Shown in pieces: positions 1 to 8,997 of a DNA stretch of 64,000 nucleotides. The stretch's first letter is position 1; each line of letters begins with the position of its first letter. The position numbers and the translations under genes are program-made. Origin of the DNA: Phycisphaerales bacterium (GTDB lineage Bacteria > Planctomycetota > Phycisphaerae > Phycisphaerales > UBA1924); assembly GCA_028284805.1 (NCBI GenBank), contig JANQQZ010000151.1, forward strand, positions 62,001 to 126,000. The letters run 5' to 3'. The notes under the pieces were generated by a model. The model searched no databases, was not told the DNA's origin, and was given only the letters and a program-made list of their open reading frames with translations.

Positions 1-11
1 CGGCCGCGCCG

Positions 12-878
12 GTGGCGCCGTTCGCCGACAGAGTATGGCGATGGAGCCGACCCGAGCGATCCCGACGCGGCGGAGTGGCTCGTCCGGCGCCCGCAACGCG
101 GCGGGCGTTAGCCGCGCTGCGTGGCTTCGGCAGTGCGCCCCAATCCGGCTCGCTCATAGTCCGCGACGAGTCGCGGGCGGTCCGCGACGAGACGCCCGCG
201 CGACCCAGGCAGAGTCGCGCCACGCAGAACGGCCGCATTGTCTTCCTCGCTCTGCCACGCGCGACAACGAACCGGTTGGACCTCGGACGCGCTGCCTCTC
301 TGCGACGCTCACCGCCCGTGGCTACGGCCGCGCGGATCCCACTGGATTCCCCTCCCATCCCGCACCACTTGAGAGCGGGAACCGCCTGGCGTGAGCCTTC
401 TCTCGTGGAGGGTCCGATGGGCAGACGGCTGCTGCTCGACACCTATAAGACGAGCCCGAATGGGCACAGTCACGGGGGCGGCACAGACGCGGGGCTACGC
501 GTTGCGGCGGTGAGGCAGGCTCACGGTGCTCGCGACCGAACTTCTCGGCTCATGCCGGGTCTAGCCGCCCGGACCGAGGCACTTGGAAGTACCCTGCTGT
601 TTCCCTGCCGGAAGGGCATCGAACCGAAGCCGGTTGTGTCTGGCGCCGGTTACGCCGCGCGGGGCCCGAACTCCCGCGCCGGCGTCAGCCCAATTGGCAT
701 GCTGTACCGAGCACGCGAGACAGGTCACGCGCCAGTCTCTCACGACGTTGTTCGCTCACCCGATGGCGCACAGCCGACCCCGCCGCCAGCTACTGATCTT
801 GAGCGCCTGAAGCGTGATGTCATCCGCGAGATCGAGCGGAGTGTCCGCATTGAGCGCCAGCGTCAGGGGAGGCTGTAA
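12..878 (+). CDS. eCIS-associated protein with basic C-terminal helix (5' end uncertain)
   Basis: The reading frame is open to the left edge of the window, so the true start may lie outside; GTG at 12 is only the first possible start inside it. The product (288 aa from here) is rich in Arg and Pro and has no recognisable fold over most of its length. The last 30 residues form a charged amphipathic helix with the core VIREIERSVRIERQRQGRL. From memory, eCIS loci often carry a protein of this plan (Pro-rich linker then an ERxRxG-type helix) just before the LysM tube gene. The stop codon is 4 bases before the next start and the stretch across this junction supplies that gene's ribosome binding site, so the two are probably co-transcribed. 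Function unknown; a structural or assembly role in the particle is inferred from position only. Confidence 0.6.
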   Translation: MAPFADRVWRWSRPERSRRGGVARPAPATRRALAALRGFGSAPQSGSLIVRDESRAVRDETPARPRQSRATQNGRIVFLALPRATTNRLDLGRAASLRRSPPVATAARIPLDSPPIPHHLRAGTAWREPSLVEGPMGRRLLLDTYKTSPNGHSHGGGTDAGLRVAAVRQAHGARDRTSRLMPGLAARTEALGSTLLFPCRKGIEPKPVVSGAGYAARGPNSRAGVSPIGMLYRARETGHAPVSHDVVRSPDGAQPTPPPATDLERLKRDVIREIERSVRIERQRQGRL

Positions 879-882
879 CGTC

Positions 883-1533
883 GTGTTGCGCAAACCGACT
901 AAGGCCAAGGTCACGATTCTCGAAGGCTCGCGCCGCGACGAGTCTTTCGACGTGCTCTTCAATCCGACCGAGTACGCGCACGAGATCGGAAACAAGTTTC
1001 AGGAAACCGCGCTCCCGGGTCTCGAGACGCCCGTCCTCCAGTTCGTCAACGGAGAGGCCCAGACCCTCTCGATGGATCTGTTCTTCGACACTTGGACGAA
1101 TCGTGGCGGCACCGATGTAACCGCGGAAACCGAGAAGATCTCGTGCTTGCTCGCGATCGACGCTGATCTGCACGCGCCGCCACCGGTCCGGGTCACTTGG
1201 GGCGCGCTCGCGTTCACTGGCGTGGTGCAGTCAGTGTCGCAGCGGTTCACCATGTTCAACGCCGCGGGCCAGCCGGTCCGTGCGACACTCAGCGTTACCT
1301 TCAAGCAGTACAAGACGCTTTCGGAGCAGCTCAACACGCCCCGACGCATGTCATCAGACAAGACGAAACTCCGAGAGCCCGACGGCGGGCTCTGGCTGCT
1401 TGCACACCGCGAGTACGGCGACGCGCGTGAGTGGCGACGCATCGCCTCGCACAACGGTGTTCGCCATCCGCGACTGGTCGACCCAGGCGAGACCGTCGTT
1501 CTCCCTCCGTTGAGGCAGGATCATGAGCCTTGA
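883..1533 (+). CDS. CIS tube-associated LysM protein (Afp7 / gp53-like)
   Basis: A 216-residue protein. The N-terminal two thirds match the CIS tube/gp53-like family: KVTILEG near the start, then a FNPTEY segment typical of Afp7-type proteins. The C-terminal 45 residues are a LysM-like module (LWLLAHREYGDAREWRRIA, ending in a PGETVVLPP stretch). Family knowledge places this protein at the junction of inner tube and spike hub. I chose GTG 883 because GGGGAGG lies about 10 bases upstream and the next upstream starts fall inside the preceding gene. It overlaps the following gene by 11 bases, which supports translational coupling inside the baseplate operon. Confidence 0.88.
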   Translation: MLRKPTKAKVTILEGSRRDESFDVLFNPTEYAHEIGNKFQETALPGLETPVLQFVNGEAQTLSMDLFFDTWTNRGGTDVTAETEKISCLLAIDADLHAPPPVRVTWGALAFTGVVQSVSQRFTMFNAAGQPVRATLSVTFKQYKTLSEQLNTPRRMSSDKTKLREPDGGLWLLAHREYGDAREWRRIASHNGVRHPRLVDPGETVVLPPLRQDHEP

Positions 1534-2632
1534 AGCGCTTGAGGCACGGCACGGCGCGTTCTATGCGCCAACGTTCACCGTTAAGGTCGCCGGGCTCGAC
1601 CTGATGCGAGATCTGTATCTGACCGTGAGCGGTGTTGACGTGGACCTAAAGCAACGAGCCGCCGGTCGATTCTCGTTCCGCGTCCCGAATGCCTACGACT
1701 GGGAGCAGCGGGCTTTCCTCGCCAAGGAGAACGAACGCCGGACCGACCTGCTCGAACTGTTTTCTTTCGGTAGTTCCGTCGAGATCGCGATGGGCTATGG
1801 CGAGCCGTCCAGGCTCACGACCCTGCTGACCGGTATCGTGACCGAAGTCTCAACGTCCTTCGCCGAGTCGGCGACGCCGGAGCTAACGGTGTCCGGATTC
1901 GATCGCCTGTACGCGCTCTCGCACGGGCAGCGGTCGCGGAACTGGGAGAACACACGCGACAGCGATGTCGCGGCAGAAGTCATCCGCCCGACAGGGCTGC
2001 GAGCGGACGTCAGGAGGACCGAGCCCGAGCGCCCCCGGATCGATCAATCGCAAGAGTCCGATCTCGCGTTCCTGCTCAAGCTCGCCAAGCGAAGCGGCGC
2101 CATCTTTCACGCCGACGCGGGGCGTGCATACTTCGGCCCTCGTCAGAACCGCGCGTCCGCGCGGCTTGAGCTCGCCTGGGGCAAGGGGCTGCTGACCTTC
2201 TCGCCTGAGCTCAACCTCGCGGGCCAGGCCGAGCGCGTCGAGGTGCGTTCCCGCTCGGCGTTGACGGGCGAGGAACTGGTCGGGCGGGCGCAGGCGGGCG
2301 ACGAGAGCGGTCGCGAAGGCTCGCAGCAGAGCGGTGCGGAACGGGTCGCGAGTGCGCTGAACAGCAATCCGACGCTCTGTGTCCGCGGGAGTGTGCACTC
2401 GCAGGCCGAGGCCGACGAACTCGCGCGTTCCGTGCTCGAGGAACGCGCCCAGTCGTTCGTGAAGGGCGACTGCGAGAGCATTGGTCTGCCGGAGATCGTG
2501 CCGGACATCAACATCGCGCTGACCGGCATGGGCCAGCCGTTCAGCAGGACGTACTACGTAAACGCCGCGACGCATCAGATTACTGGCGGTGGATACAGGA
2601 CGAGGTTCACCGTGGAGGATACGACCGCATGA
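1523..2632 (+). CDS. Phage late control D-like spike hub protein (gp27 half of a split VgrG)
   Basis: A 369-residue protein of the gpD/gp27 hub family. It starts with a YAPTFTVKVAG strand and has the VSGVDVDL and FSFRVPN segments usual for the first hub barrel. A middle region SDLAFLLKLAKRSGAIFHA matches the second barrel of VgrG/gpD proteins. In T6SS VgrG and many Afp8-like proteins this part is fused to the gp5-like spike; here it is a separate gene, with the spike encoded directly downstream and overlapping by 4 bases (ATGA). Its role is to form the trimeric hub that links tube and spike. Confidence in the family is high; that it works with the next gene follows from order and overlap. Confidence 0.88.
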   Translation: MSLEALEARHGAFYAPTFTVKVAGLDLMRDLYLTVSGVDVDLKQRAAGRFSFRVPNAYDWEQRAFLAKENERRTDLLELFSFGSSVEIAMGYGEPSRLTTLLTGIVTEVSTSFAESATPELTVSGFDRLYALSHGQRSRNWENTRDSDVAAEVIRPTGLRADVRRTEPERPRIDQSQESDLAFLLKLAKRSGAIFHADAGRAYFGPRQNRASARLELAWGKGLLTFSPELNLAGQAERVEVRSRSALTGEELVGRAQAGDESGREGSQQSGAERVASALNSNPTLCVRGSVHSQAEADELARSVLEERAQSFVKGDCESIGLPEIVPDINIALTGMGQPFSRTYYVNAATHQITGGGYRTRFTVEDTTA

Positions 2633-3276
2633 ATGACTTACTCGATACGTTGGGCGATACTTCGACGGAGCGCGACCGCGGTGGAACCGTGCGAGGTCTT
2701 GCCGTGGGCACCGTTACCGACAACAAGGACGAGGAGGGCCTCGGGCGTGTGCGCGTCCGGCTGCCCTGGTTCGGGGACACCAGCGCGTCCTATTGGGCCC
2801 GCATCGCCACACCGATGGCATCGGCCGGCAAAGGCGTCTTCTTCCTGCCGGAGGTCGGCGACGAGGTCTTGCTCGGTTTCGAGCAAGGCGATCCGGCGCA
2901 CCCATACATTCTCGGCGCACTCTGGAACGGTGAGGCGCGGCCACCGGAGGACAACGCGGACGGCAACAACGACCCGCGTGTCATCCGGTCCCGCGCCGGC
3001 TCCGAACTGCGCTTCACCGATGCCGACAAACCCTCAGTCGAGCTTCGCCTCGCAAACGGGCGTCATCTCTTGTTAGATTATGCCGGTATCAGCTTCGCCG
3101 ACGAGAAGGGCAACTCCGTACAGATCGATTCGGGGTCAGGCGCCATAACGATCACCGCCAAGGGCGCGCTGAACCTGAGCGCCGACGGTGCTGTGAGCAT
3201 CGACGCGGGCAGGTCGCTGTCTCTGAAGGCCAATGGCACGCTGTCCATCAACGGACAGTTGGTCACCATCAACTGA
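2629..3276 (+). CDS. gpV/gp5-like baseplate spike protein (second half of split VgrG)
   Basis: A 215-residue protein. Residues 22-105 form the OB-fold domain of phage baseplate assembly protein V: GRVRVRLPWFGD, YWARIATPMA and FFLPEVGDEVLLGFEQGD are typical. The last 60 residues are short repeated strands (ITITAKGALNLSADGAVSID and following), as expected for a triple-stranded beta-helix spike. It starts within the stop of the hub gene. The PAAR gene follows after 10 bases, so hub, spike and tip are encoded in assembly order. No extra C-terminal effector domain is present. Confidence 0.9.
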   Translation: MNDLLDTLGDTSTERDRGGTVRGLAVGTVTDNKDEEGLGRVRVRLPWFGDTSASYWARIATPMASAGKGVFFLPEVGDEVLLGFEQGDPAHPYILGALWNGEARPPEDNADGNNDPRVIRSRAGSELRFTDADKPSVELRLANGRHLLLDYAGISFADEKGNSVQIDSGSGAITITAKGALNLSADGAVSIDAGRSLSLKANGTLSINGQLVTIN

Positions 3277-3286
3277 GGAGGAATCA

Positions 3287-3580
3287 ATGGGCGTCGCCGC
3301 CGCGCGATTGGGTGATCTCACAAGCCACGGCACTCCGCTGGGCCCGGGTCCCGGATGCGTCAGTGTGCTCATCGGGGGCAAACCCGCTTGGCGGGTGGGC
3401 GATACGCACACCTGCCCGCTGTTCGACGGGCCAAAGCCGCATGTCGGCGGCTCCGTGGCTGTGGGCAGCATGTCCGTGATGATCGGTGGGCAACCCGCCG
3501 CACGGCAGGACGACCAGGTCGTTGAAGCAGGTGCGCCGAATGCGATCAAGATGGGCGAGCCCACCGTGGAGATTGGATGA
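3287..3580 (+). CDS. PAAR-domain spike tip protein
   Basis: A 97-residue PAAR protein. It begins with an AARLGDLTSHG segment and carries the repeated GG-rich hairpins (VLIGGKPAWRVGDTHTCP and MIGGQPAARQDD) that bind a metal ion in the PAAR cone. There is no extension, so it should act only as the sharpening tip on the gpV-like spike. ATG 3287 is preceded by GAGGAGG at 3275-3281, a strong ribosome binding site. A longer frame opens upstream but would lie inside the spike gene and is not needed. Confidence 0.92.
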   Translation: MGVAAARLGDLTSHGTPLGPGPGCVSVLIGGKPAWRVGDTHTCPLFDGPKPHVGGSVAVGSMSVMIGGQPAARQDDQVVEAGAPNAIKMGEPTVEIG

Positions 3581-3584
3581 AGCG

Positions 3585-3992
3585 ATGACCGCGGACGGAC
3601 GAGACTTCCTCGGGCGTGGGTGGCGCTTTCCGGTTGGGATTGAGCCCGGGAGTGGTCGCACCGCGCACGCAGAGTATGAGGAGGACATCGAGCAAGCGAT
3701 CCGAATCATCCTGGGTACCGCGCCGGGAGAACGCGTCATGCAGCCAGACTTTGGCTGTGGTGTGCATCGGCTGCCGTTCGAGAGCATCGACAGCGTCACG
3801 CTGTCAGAGGTCAAACAGCGGGTGCGCGCGGCGCTGGGCGCGCACGAGCCACGGATCGAGGTCGAGAGCGTCGAGGCTGCCGCCGACGATGACGGTCGCG
3901 GCGTGCTGCGCGTCAGCATCGAGTACCGGGTCCACCGCACCAATCAACGCGGCAACCTGACCTACCCGTTCGGTGTCGAGGAGGCGTCGTGA
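3585..3992 (+). CDS. gp25-like baseplate wedge protein
   Basis: A 135-residue protein of the gp25/GPW family. The diagnostic region is present: EDIEQAIRIILGTAPGERVM followed by a PDFGCGVHRLPFE stretch, then a C-terminal strand pair ending in NLTYPF. Family members are part of the baseplate wedge that starts sheath assembly. ATG 3585 is chosen because homologous proteins begin 15-25 residues before the GWRFP segment; the frame is open further upstream but that part overlaps PAAR. The stop is 1 base from the start of the next gene. Confidence 0.9.
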   Translation: MTADGRDFLGRGWRFPVGIEPGSGRTAHAEYEEDIEQAIRIILGTAPGERVMQPDFGCGVHRLPFESIDSVTLSEVKQRVRAALGAHEPRIEVESVEAAADDDGRGVLRVSIEYRVHRTNQRGNLTYPFGVEEAS

Positions 3993-3993
3993 C

Positions 3994-6900
3994 ATGAAAT
4001 CACCCACGCCGAGAATCGGGAAGCGTCGCGCCTCGGGGCTGCACGCCGAGCTTGACCGCGCCGCCCGTGCAAGTCTGCCAGGGTGGCGGGGCGAACCGGG
4101 CGACTTCACCGATGCGCTAATGCGCATCGGGGCGCGGCTCGCCGAGCATGTGACCATGAGGTGTGAGCGCGTGCCCGAACGCGACCGGATCGCGTTCTTC
4201 GATGCGCTCGACATCCCGCCGGTCCGGCGGCGCGCCGCCCGGACTCCACTGGTTATGCAACTCGTCGAGGGGCAGTCGCAGCCCGTGCTCGTGCCTGCGG
4301 GGACCCAGGCGGTTGCCGAGACCGAGGACGGCGAGACCAAGATCTTCGAAAGCGAACACGCGCTTCTCGCGACCCCAGCACGCCTGGCCGCGGTTCTCGC
4401 GCTCGACACAGCCACCGACCGGATCGAGCGCGCCCCTGTGGGCTTCGAAACAACGGTCGAGCCCGAGCTCACCCCGAGGCGGTACGCCTCGAGCTTCGCG
4501 TCGGCTGGCAGTGCCTCGTTGCAGCTCGAACCAATCGATGGTCTTGAGCCCGGCACGCTGCTTCGTATTGCGGGTGTCGTGCATCGGGTGCGCAGCGTTG
4601 ATGGCGACATCTGCACGCTGGATCCGGTGCTGGCCGCGAACGTTGAACCGGGTGATGAGGCGGAGGTGCTCCACCGTCACGATGTCGGCGAGATGCTCGA
4701 TGAGCAGTCGCACGATGTCTACATTGGTCACCCGGAGTTACTCGCGCTCGAGGGTGAAGCGACGATCAATGTGATCTTTACGCCCGCGACCGTCTCCGGC
4801 AGCCTGTCCGACGTCGAGTGGACGCTCTATGCGGTTCGCGGCGAGGAAGAGGCGGGTTGGGTCCCGTTGGGGGCCGCCGAGGCTGAGCCCGGCGTCATTC
4901 GCCTCAACAAGGATTGGCTGGGCAAGGCGGTAGAAACCGAGACACCGAATGGCATCAAGGGGCTTTGGATTCGTGCGCACCAGCCGGGCCCGATCCTCGA
5001 TGCCGCGATGCCCGGGACCCGGGTGGCCGCGATCGAGATCGCTGTCGAATCGGTCATCGGCGCCGAGAGCTCAACGGCGGGCGAAGCCGACGACAGTAGC
5101 GCAAGCATCAACCACGCCTTCCACAACGCGGAGCCACTCCCGCTCACGTCCCGGTTCAAGCCGTTCGGCTCGGCGCCGCTTCTCGGAGATACATTCACCC
5201 TCGGCGCGGCGGAGACTCTGAGCAAAAAGGGAGCAATCGCGACATTCGACTTCAAGCTGCAGGACTCCACCGTGCGGGCGATGTCCGTTGCCCAGTCTAC
5301 GACCGGCATCAGGATCTACGCCGTGGGCGAACGCGGGTCGCTTCAGTTGCTGACGCCGCGACAGGACGCCGAGATGGTCTGGCGGGAGATCGGGCGACCT
5401 GGGCTCGCGGACATCACGGAGCGCAAGGAGAAGAATGCCGACACCCGCCCGCCGGTGTTCGGCGCGGACGCTTCTCCGCAGGTAATCGAGTCGTCGACAG
5501 GCGCCGATGCCGCCGACATCGTGGTAGCGCGGGACACCTTCGGGCGATTCTGGGCGGCGCGTGTAGACGTCACTGACACGGAGGCGCTGGAGGCACGCTG
5601 GGCGCAGTTATCGACCCCGGATCCCAAGAAGGTCGCTCGCGACATCGTGCTCTTGTGCCCGGTGGACGGGCAGCCCGGAGCCCTTGCACGCGCAGTCATC
5701 GTCTTCGATGGCGGGCTCCGGTTCGCGACGATCGACGTCACCGGGCGCGACATCACCGTCGGTCCGTGGAAGGAGTTCGACGCGCAGAGCGGCCAGAGCA
5801 GCGGCCCGACGCTCGGCCCGACCACACGCCTTGTCACCGCGCGCCGCAAGGGTTGGCCAACCCCATCCAACGAATCCGAAGTTCGGCTCGTCACAGTCTC
5901 CGATCAAGGCGCAAGCGGAGAGATCTGGACCGTCACTGTCTCTGGGTCGACTGCGAAAGACTGGTCGCAGATCGACCCCATCGATCCCGGAGTCTCCGCC
6001 TCCACCGAGGTCCGCCCCGCGGCGGTCGTCCTTGAGAGCGACGATGTAGTGGTCTTTGCCTCAACAGGTCCTCCCGAGAATCTGCGGGTGTTCGACGCCA
6101 CCGCCCCGCAGTCGTCGTCGGGGCAGGACTTCGCCGCTTCCCCTGGCTCGACGATCGAGGCGCTCCCGAACGCCATGCAGGACGAGCCGCGTGCCGTGGC
6201 ATTCGGGCTCAGCGATGGGCAGCCGGCGTACACCATTTTCGGCGGCAACGCGTTCGCCGCCAAGCCGCTCCCCCCGCGCCTCAGTGTCCCCGTGTTCAAC
6301 GAGCGCCCGCCCGCGGGCGCCATCGCCCCGCTCGGTGACGCGCCAACGCTGCTCCTCGCCGGCGCGGCAGAGACGTTCCACCAGAATCGCCTGGCGGCCC
6401 CGATCTCGGCGAGCTTTCTGACGGCGCTGCGTCTCCCGACATCGTCGCCTGTCGGCATCCCGTTCTACGTCAAGCCCAAGCATGCCGATCGGACCGTCGA
6501 GCGTATCAGCACCGGCCCCATCTTCCTGAACGACGATGTCTCCGAGCCGGAGATCTATCCCTCCGAGACGATGAGTTTTGACGCGGGCGCTCGCGTTCTG
6601 ATCGAGGACGAGTCCTTCGACGATGGGGAACTGCTTGCAGCGAACAAACTCAAGCGTAGCTCGAGCGACTCGAGCACAGATGCGAGCGATCACGTTGTCG
6701 TCGAAGGAAAGGTCTTCAAGGTCGAGAGCCTGGCCGGCGCTGAGCTGACGCTGGATAGCGATGTGGCGTCGGGAGGGCAGGGCTTTCCCCGCGTGGCGTC
6801 GTACGCGCGCGTAAGCGATTCGGGTGTGACGCTGACCGTCTTGGATACCGATGTCGGGGTGCTCATGAGGGTCTCCGACAACGACCCGAGACCGCTTGTC

Positions 6901-8997
6901 TCACAGCGAGTTCGCGTCGTCGCAACCGACGGTGGCGCTTCGACCGACCCAGCCACTCAGCAGGTCGTCAAAGCACACAACTCATACGCGCTGCTCGGAG
7001 CAGCATGGACGACGCCTCCGAGCGCCGCCGTGGCGGTCGAGTTACTCGGCGTAGACGGCGACCGCTGGACAACTGCCGTGTATGACCGCGGGCATCAGCG
7101 CCCTTCACTGTCCTGGGAGTACCACGACGGGACAAGCTGGCGCCGAATCGAGGGCGTCCGCGATTCGACGGAGAACTTTGCGCGCTCTGGCAAAGTCGAG
7201 TTCGTCGTGCCCGCCGACATCGACGAAGGTGAGGTTGCCGGGCAGGACAACTACTGGGTGCGCGCCCGGCTCATCGGCGGTGACTACGGGCGCGCCGTGC
7301 ACCGCATCAAGACCGAACCCGCCCCCGACGAAGACGATACCGAGATCACGAGCGTCACGATCGACACATCCGGGCTGCTGCCGCCCGAGGTGCTCCGCGT
7401 GAAAGCTCAGTTCAGCGCCGCGCGCTCCGAGCCCTCGTCGGTCATCGTGCGCAACAACCTGACTCCGCGTGACCAGTCCCAGGCGGCCAGGTCGACGGAG
7501 GCGGAGATCGATCTCTTCGAGGGCGCCGCCCGTGTCAGCGGTGAAGCCGGCTTGCATCGTGAGCTCTACCTCGGACTCAGCGCGCGGTTCGAGCTACCCA
7601 TCTCGCTCTATGTCGATGCTAAGGACGGCGACCGGGCCTTCGAGCTTGAGGCTCACACCCGGGACCGGGACGGCGCCTGGCGCGCATTGACCTGCGAGGA
7701 CGAGACCGATGGGCTGCAACGAGCGGGATTCCTGACGCTCAAGGGCTCCGCCGTGCCCGCCCGGGCAACCATCTTGGGCGAAGACTCGCTCTGTTGGATC
7801 CGTCTGCGTCCCACAGGCGATTCGGCTGTCTGGAAGCCGCGCGTGGCGGGCGTCTACCTCAACGCCGTCACCGCAACGGAAGCAGAGACCCTGAAACAGG
7901 AGGTCCTCGGATCCGGCACGGGTGCAGCCGGGCAGTCGTACCAACTCGGACGCCGACCGGTCCTCCTCGATCCGCTTGAGATCCGAGTGCGGGAGAAGCT
8001 CGGCGCTGAGGAACTCGAAGCGCTCGAGACCGACCTGACTCCGAGCGGCGCCCCCCGCGTTTCGCGCTACGAGGACATTTCGCTCGATGGTGACTGGGTG
8101 CTCTGGGACAGAGTCGAGTCCTTCGTCGGACGCGGCGCGGAGGACCGTGTCTTTCGGCTCGACGCTACGACCGGCGTCATTCGATTCGGCGACAGAACCA
8201 AGCCGCCACCCGTCGGGCGCGACAACATCCGCGCGGTGTCTTACCGGGTCGGCGGCGGTGCGGACGGGAACGTCGCCGCATACAGCGTCTCCGGGCTGCG
8301 ATCGGCGATCCAGGCGTTGGAGTCGGTCGTCAACCCCGTCGCGGCGTGGGGAGGCGCCGATGCGCCGGATGATCCCGCCGACCACGTGCATGGCGCCGCC
8401 GACCTCGTGCGCCATCGCGGACACGCGCTGACAGCCCGGGACATCGAGGCGATCATCGTCGCCTCTGCGCCAGAGCGCAGGCGAGCCCGGTGTCTCCCGC
8501 CTGAATCCGCGGGACAGCCTATCCGGATCGCTGCGCTCGTCGAGGACGGCACACGGATCCCGAGTCTGGCCCGAGCCGAACGCGAGAGCATCGAGACCCT
8601 CGTGCGCGCGAACGCGGCGACCGCTCTCACCCCAGACGGCATCCGCGTCGAACCGCCGAACTTCGTCCGCATGCGGCTCTCTGTCCGGCTCGTCGCGAAC
8701 GATCCTGAGCAAGCCGGAGCGCTGCTCGCCGAGGCGCGAGAACGCCTCATCAGGTTCTTTGCCCCGGTCCACGGTGGTCCAGACGCCCGGGGGTGGGCAT
8801 TCGGGCGTCGACCGCACGAGTCGGATGTCCTCGTGGCGCTCGCTGGCGCCGAAGGGTTGGACACTGTGAGTGAACTCGACCTGTCGCCCATCGATCACGG
8901 GATCGATCTCGACCGCCTCGACCCATTCGCGATCATCTGCGCACAGCTCAACCACATCCGCGTCGTCGTTGCCACCAACACGGAGGCGCAGCGGTGA
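3994..8997 (+). CDS. Giant putative baseplate assembly protein (baseplate J / Afp11-like)
   Basis: A 1667-residue protein. The C-terminal third has the hallmarks of putative baseplate assembly proteins: YRVGGGADGNVAA, a VVNPVAAWGGADA loop, and RHRGHALTARDIEAIIVAS. The N-terminal region (about 25-330) also resembles this family (RIAFFDALDIPPVRRRAARTP). Between about residues 350 and 780 lies an insert of short beta-rich repeats that reads like a beta-propeller (repeated strands such as GIRIYAVGERGSLQLL). To my knowledge relatives are often 700-1100 residues, so this copy is long. ATG 3994 follows GAGGAGG with good spacing; a GTG 21 bases upstream is less likely. The gene overlaps the next by 4 bases (GTGA). 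Expected role: wedge of the baseplate. Confidence 0.88.
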   Translation: MKSPTPRIGKRRASGLHAELDRAARASLPGWRGEPGDFTDALMRIGARLAEHVTMRCERVPERDRIAFFDALDIPPVRRRAARTPLVMQLVEGQSQPVLVPAGTQAVAETEDGETKIFESEHALLATPARLAAVLALDTATDRIERAPVGFETTVEPELTPRRYASSFASAGSASLQLEPIDGLEPGTLLRIAGVVHRVRSVDGDICTLDPVLAANVEPGDEAEVLHRHDVGEMLDEQSHDVYIGHPELLALEGEATINVIFTPATVSGSLSDVEWTLYAVRGEEEAGWVPLGAAEAEPGVIRLNKDWLGKAVETETPNGIKGLWIRAHQPGPILDAAMPGTRVAAIEIAVESVIGAESSTAGEADDSSASINHAFHNAEPLPLTSRFKPFGSAPLLGDTFTLGAAETLSKKGAIATFDFKLQDSTVRAMSVAQSTTGIRIYAVGERGSLQLLTPRQDAEMVWREIGRPGLADITERKEKNADTRPPVFGADASPQVIESSTGADAADIVVARDTFGRFWAARVDVTDTEALEARWAQLSTPDPKKVARDIVLLCPVDGQPGALARAVIVFDGGLRFATIDVTGRDITVGPWKEFDAQSGQSSGPTLGPTTRLVTARRKGWPTPSNESEVRLVTVSDQGASGEIWTVTVSGSTAKDWSQIDPIDPGVSASTEVRPAAVVLESDDVVVFASTGPPENLRVFDATAPQSSSGQDFAASPGSTIEALPNAMQDEPRAVAFGLSDGQPAYTIFGGNAFAAKPLPPRLSVPVFNERPPAGAIAPLGDAPTLLLAGAAETFHQNRLAAPISASFLTALRLPTSSPVGIPFYVKPKHADRTVERISTGPIFLNDDVSEPEIYPSETMSFDAGARVLIEDESFDDGELLAANKLKRSSSDSSTDASDHVVVEGKVFKVESLAGAELTLDSDVASGGQGFPRVASYARVSDSGVTLTVLDTDVGVLMRVSDNDPRPLVSQRVRVVATDGGASTDPATQQVVKAHNSYALLGAAWTTPPSAAVAVELLGVDGDRWTTAVYDRGHQRPSLSWEYHDGTSWRRIEGVRDSTENFARSGKVEFVVPADIDEGEVAGQDNYWVRARLIGGDYGRAVHRIKTEPAPDEDDTEITSVTIDTSGLLPPEVLRVKAQFSAARSEPSSVIVRNNLTPRDQSQAARSTEAEIDLFEGAARVSGEAGLHRELYLGLSARFELPISLYVDAKDGDRAFELEAHTRDRDGAWRALTCEDETDGLQRAGFLTLKGSAVPARATILGEDSLCWIRLRPTGDSAVWKPRVAGVYLNAVTATEAETLKQEVLGSGTGAAGQSYQLGRRPVLLDPLEIRVREKLGAEELEALETDLTPSGAPRVSRYEDISLDGDWVLWDRVESFVGRGAEDRVFRLDATTGVIRFGDRTKPPPVGRDNIRAVSYRVGGGADGNVAAYSVSGLRSAIQALESVVNPVAAWGGADAPDDPADHVHGAADLVRHRGHALTARDIEAIIVASAPERRRARCLPPESAGQPIRIAALVEDGTRIPSLARAERESIETLVRANAATALTPDGIRVEPPNFVRMRLSVRLVANDPEQAGALLAEARERLIRFFAPVHGGPDARGWAFGRRPHESDVLVALAGAEGLDTVSELDLSPIDHGIDLDRLDPFAIICAQLNHIRVVVATNTEAQR

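Noticed and set aside
1523-3580. T6SS VgrG/PAAR set
   Set aside because: The neighbouring LysM tube protein, Afp11/12-type proteins and DUF4157 cargo fit an eCIS; no TssJKLM or ClpV genes are seen.
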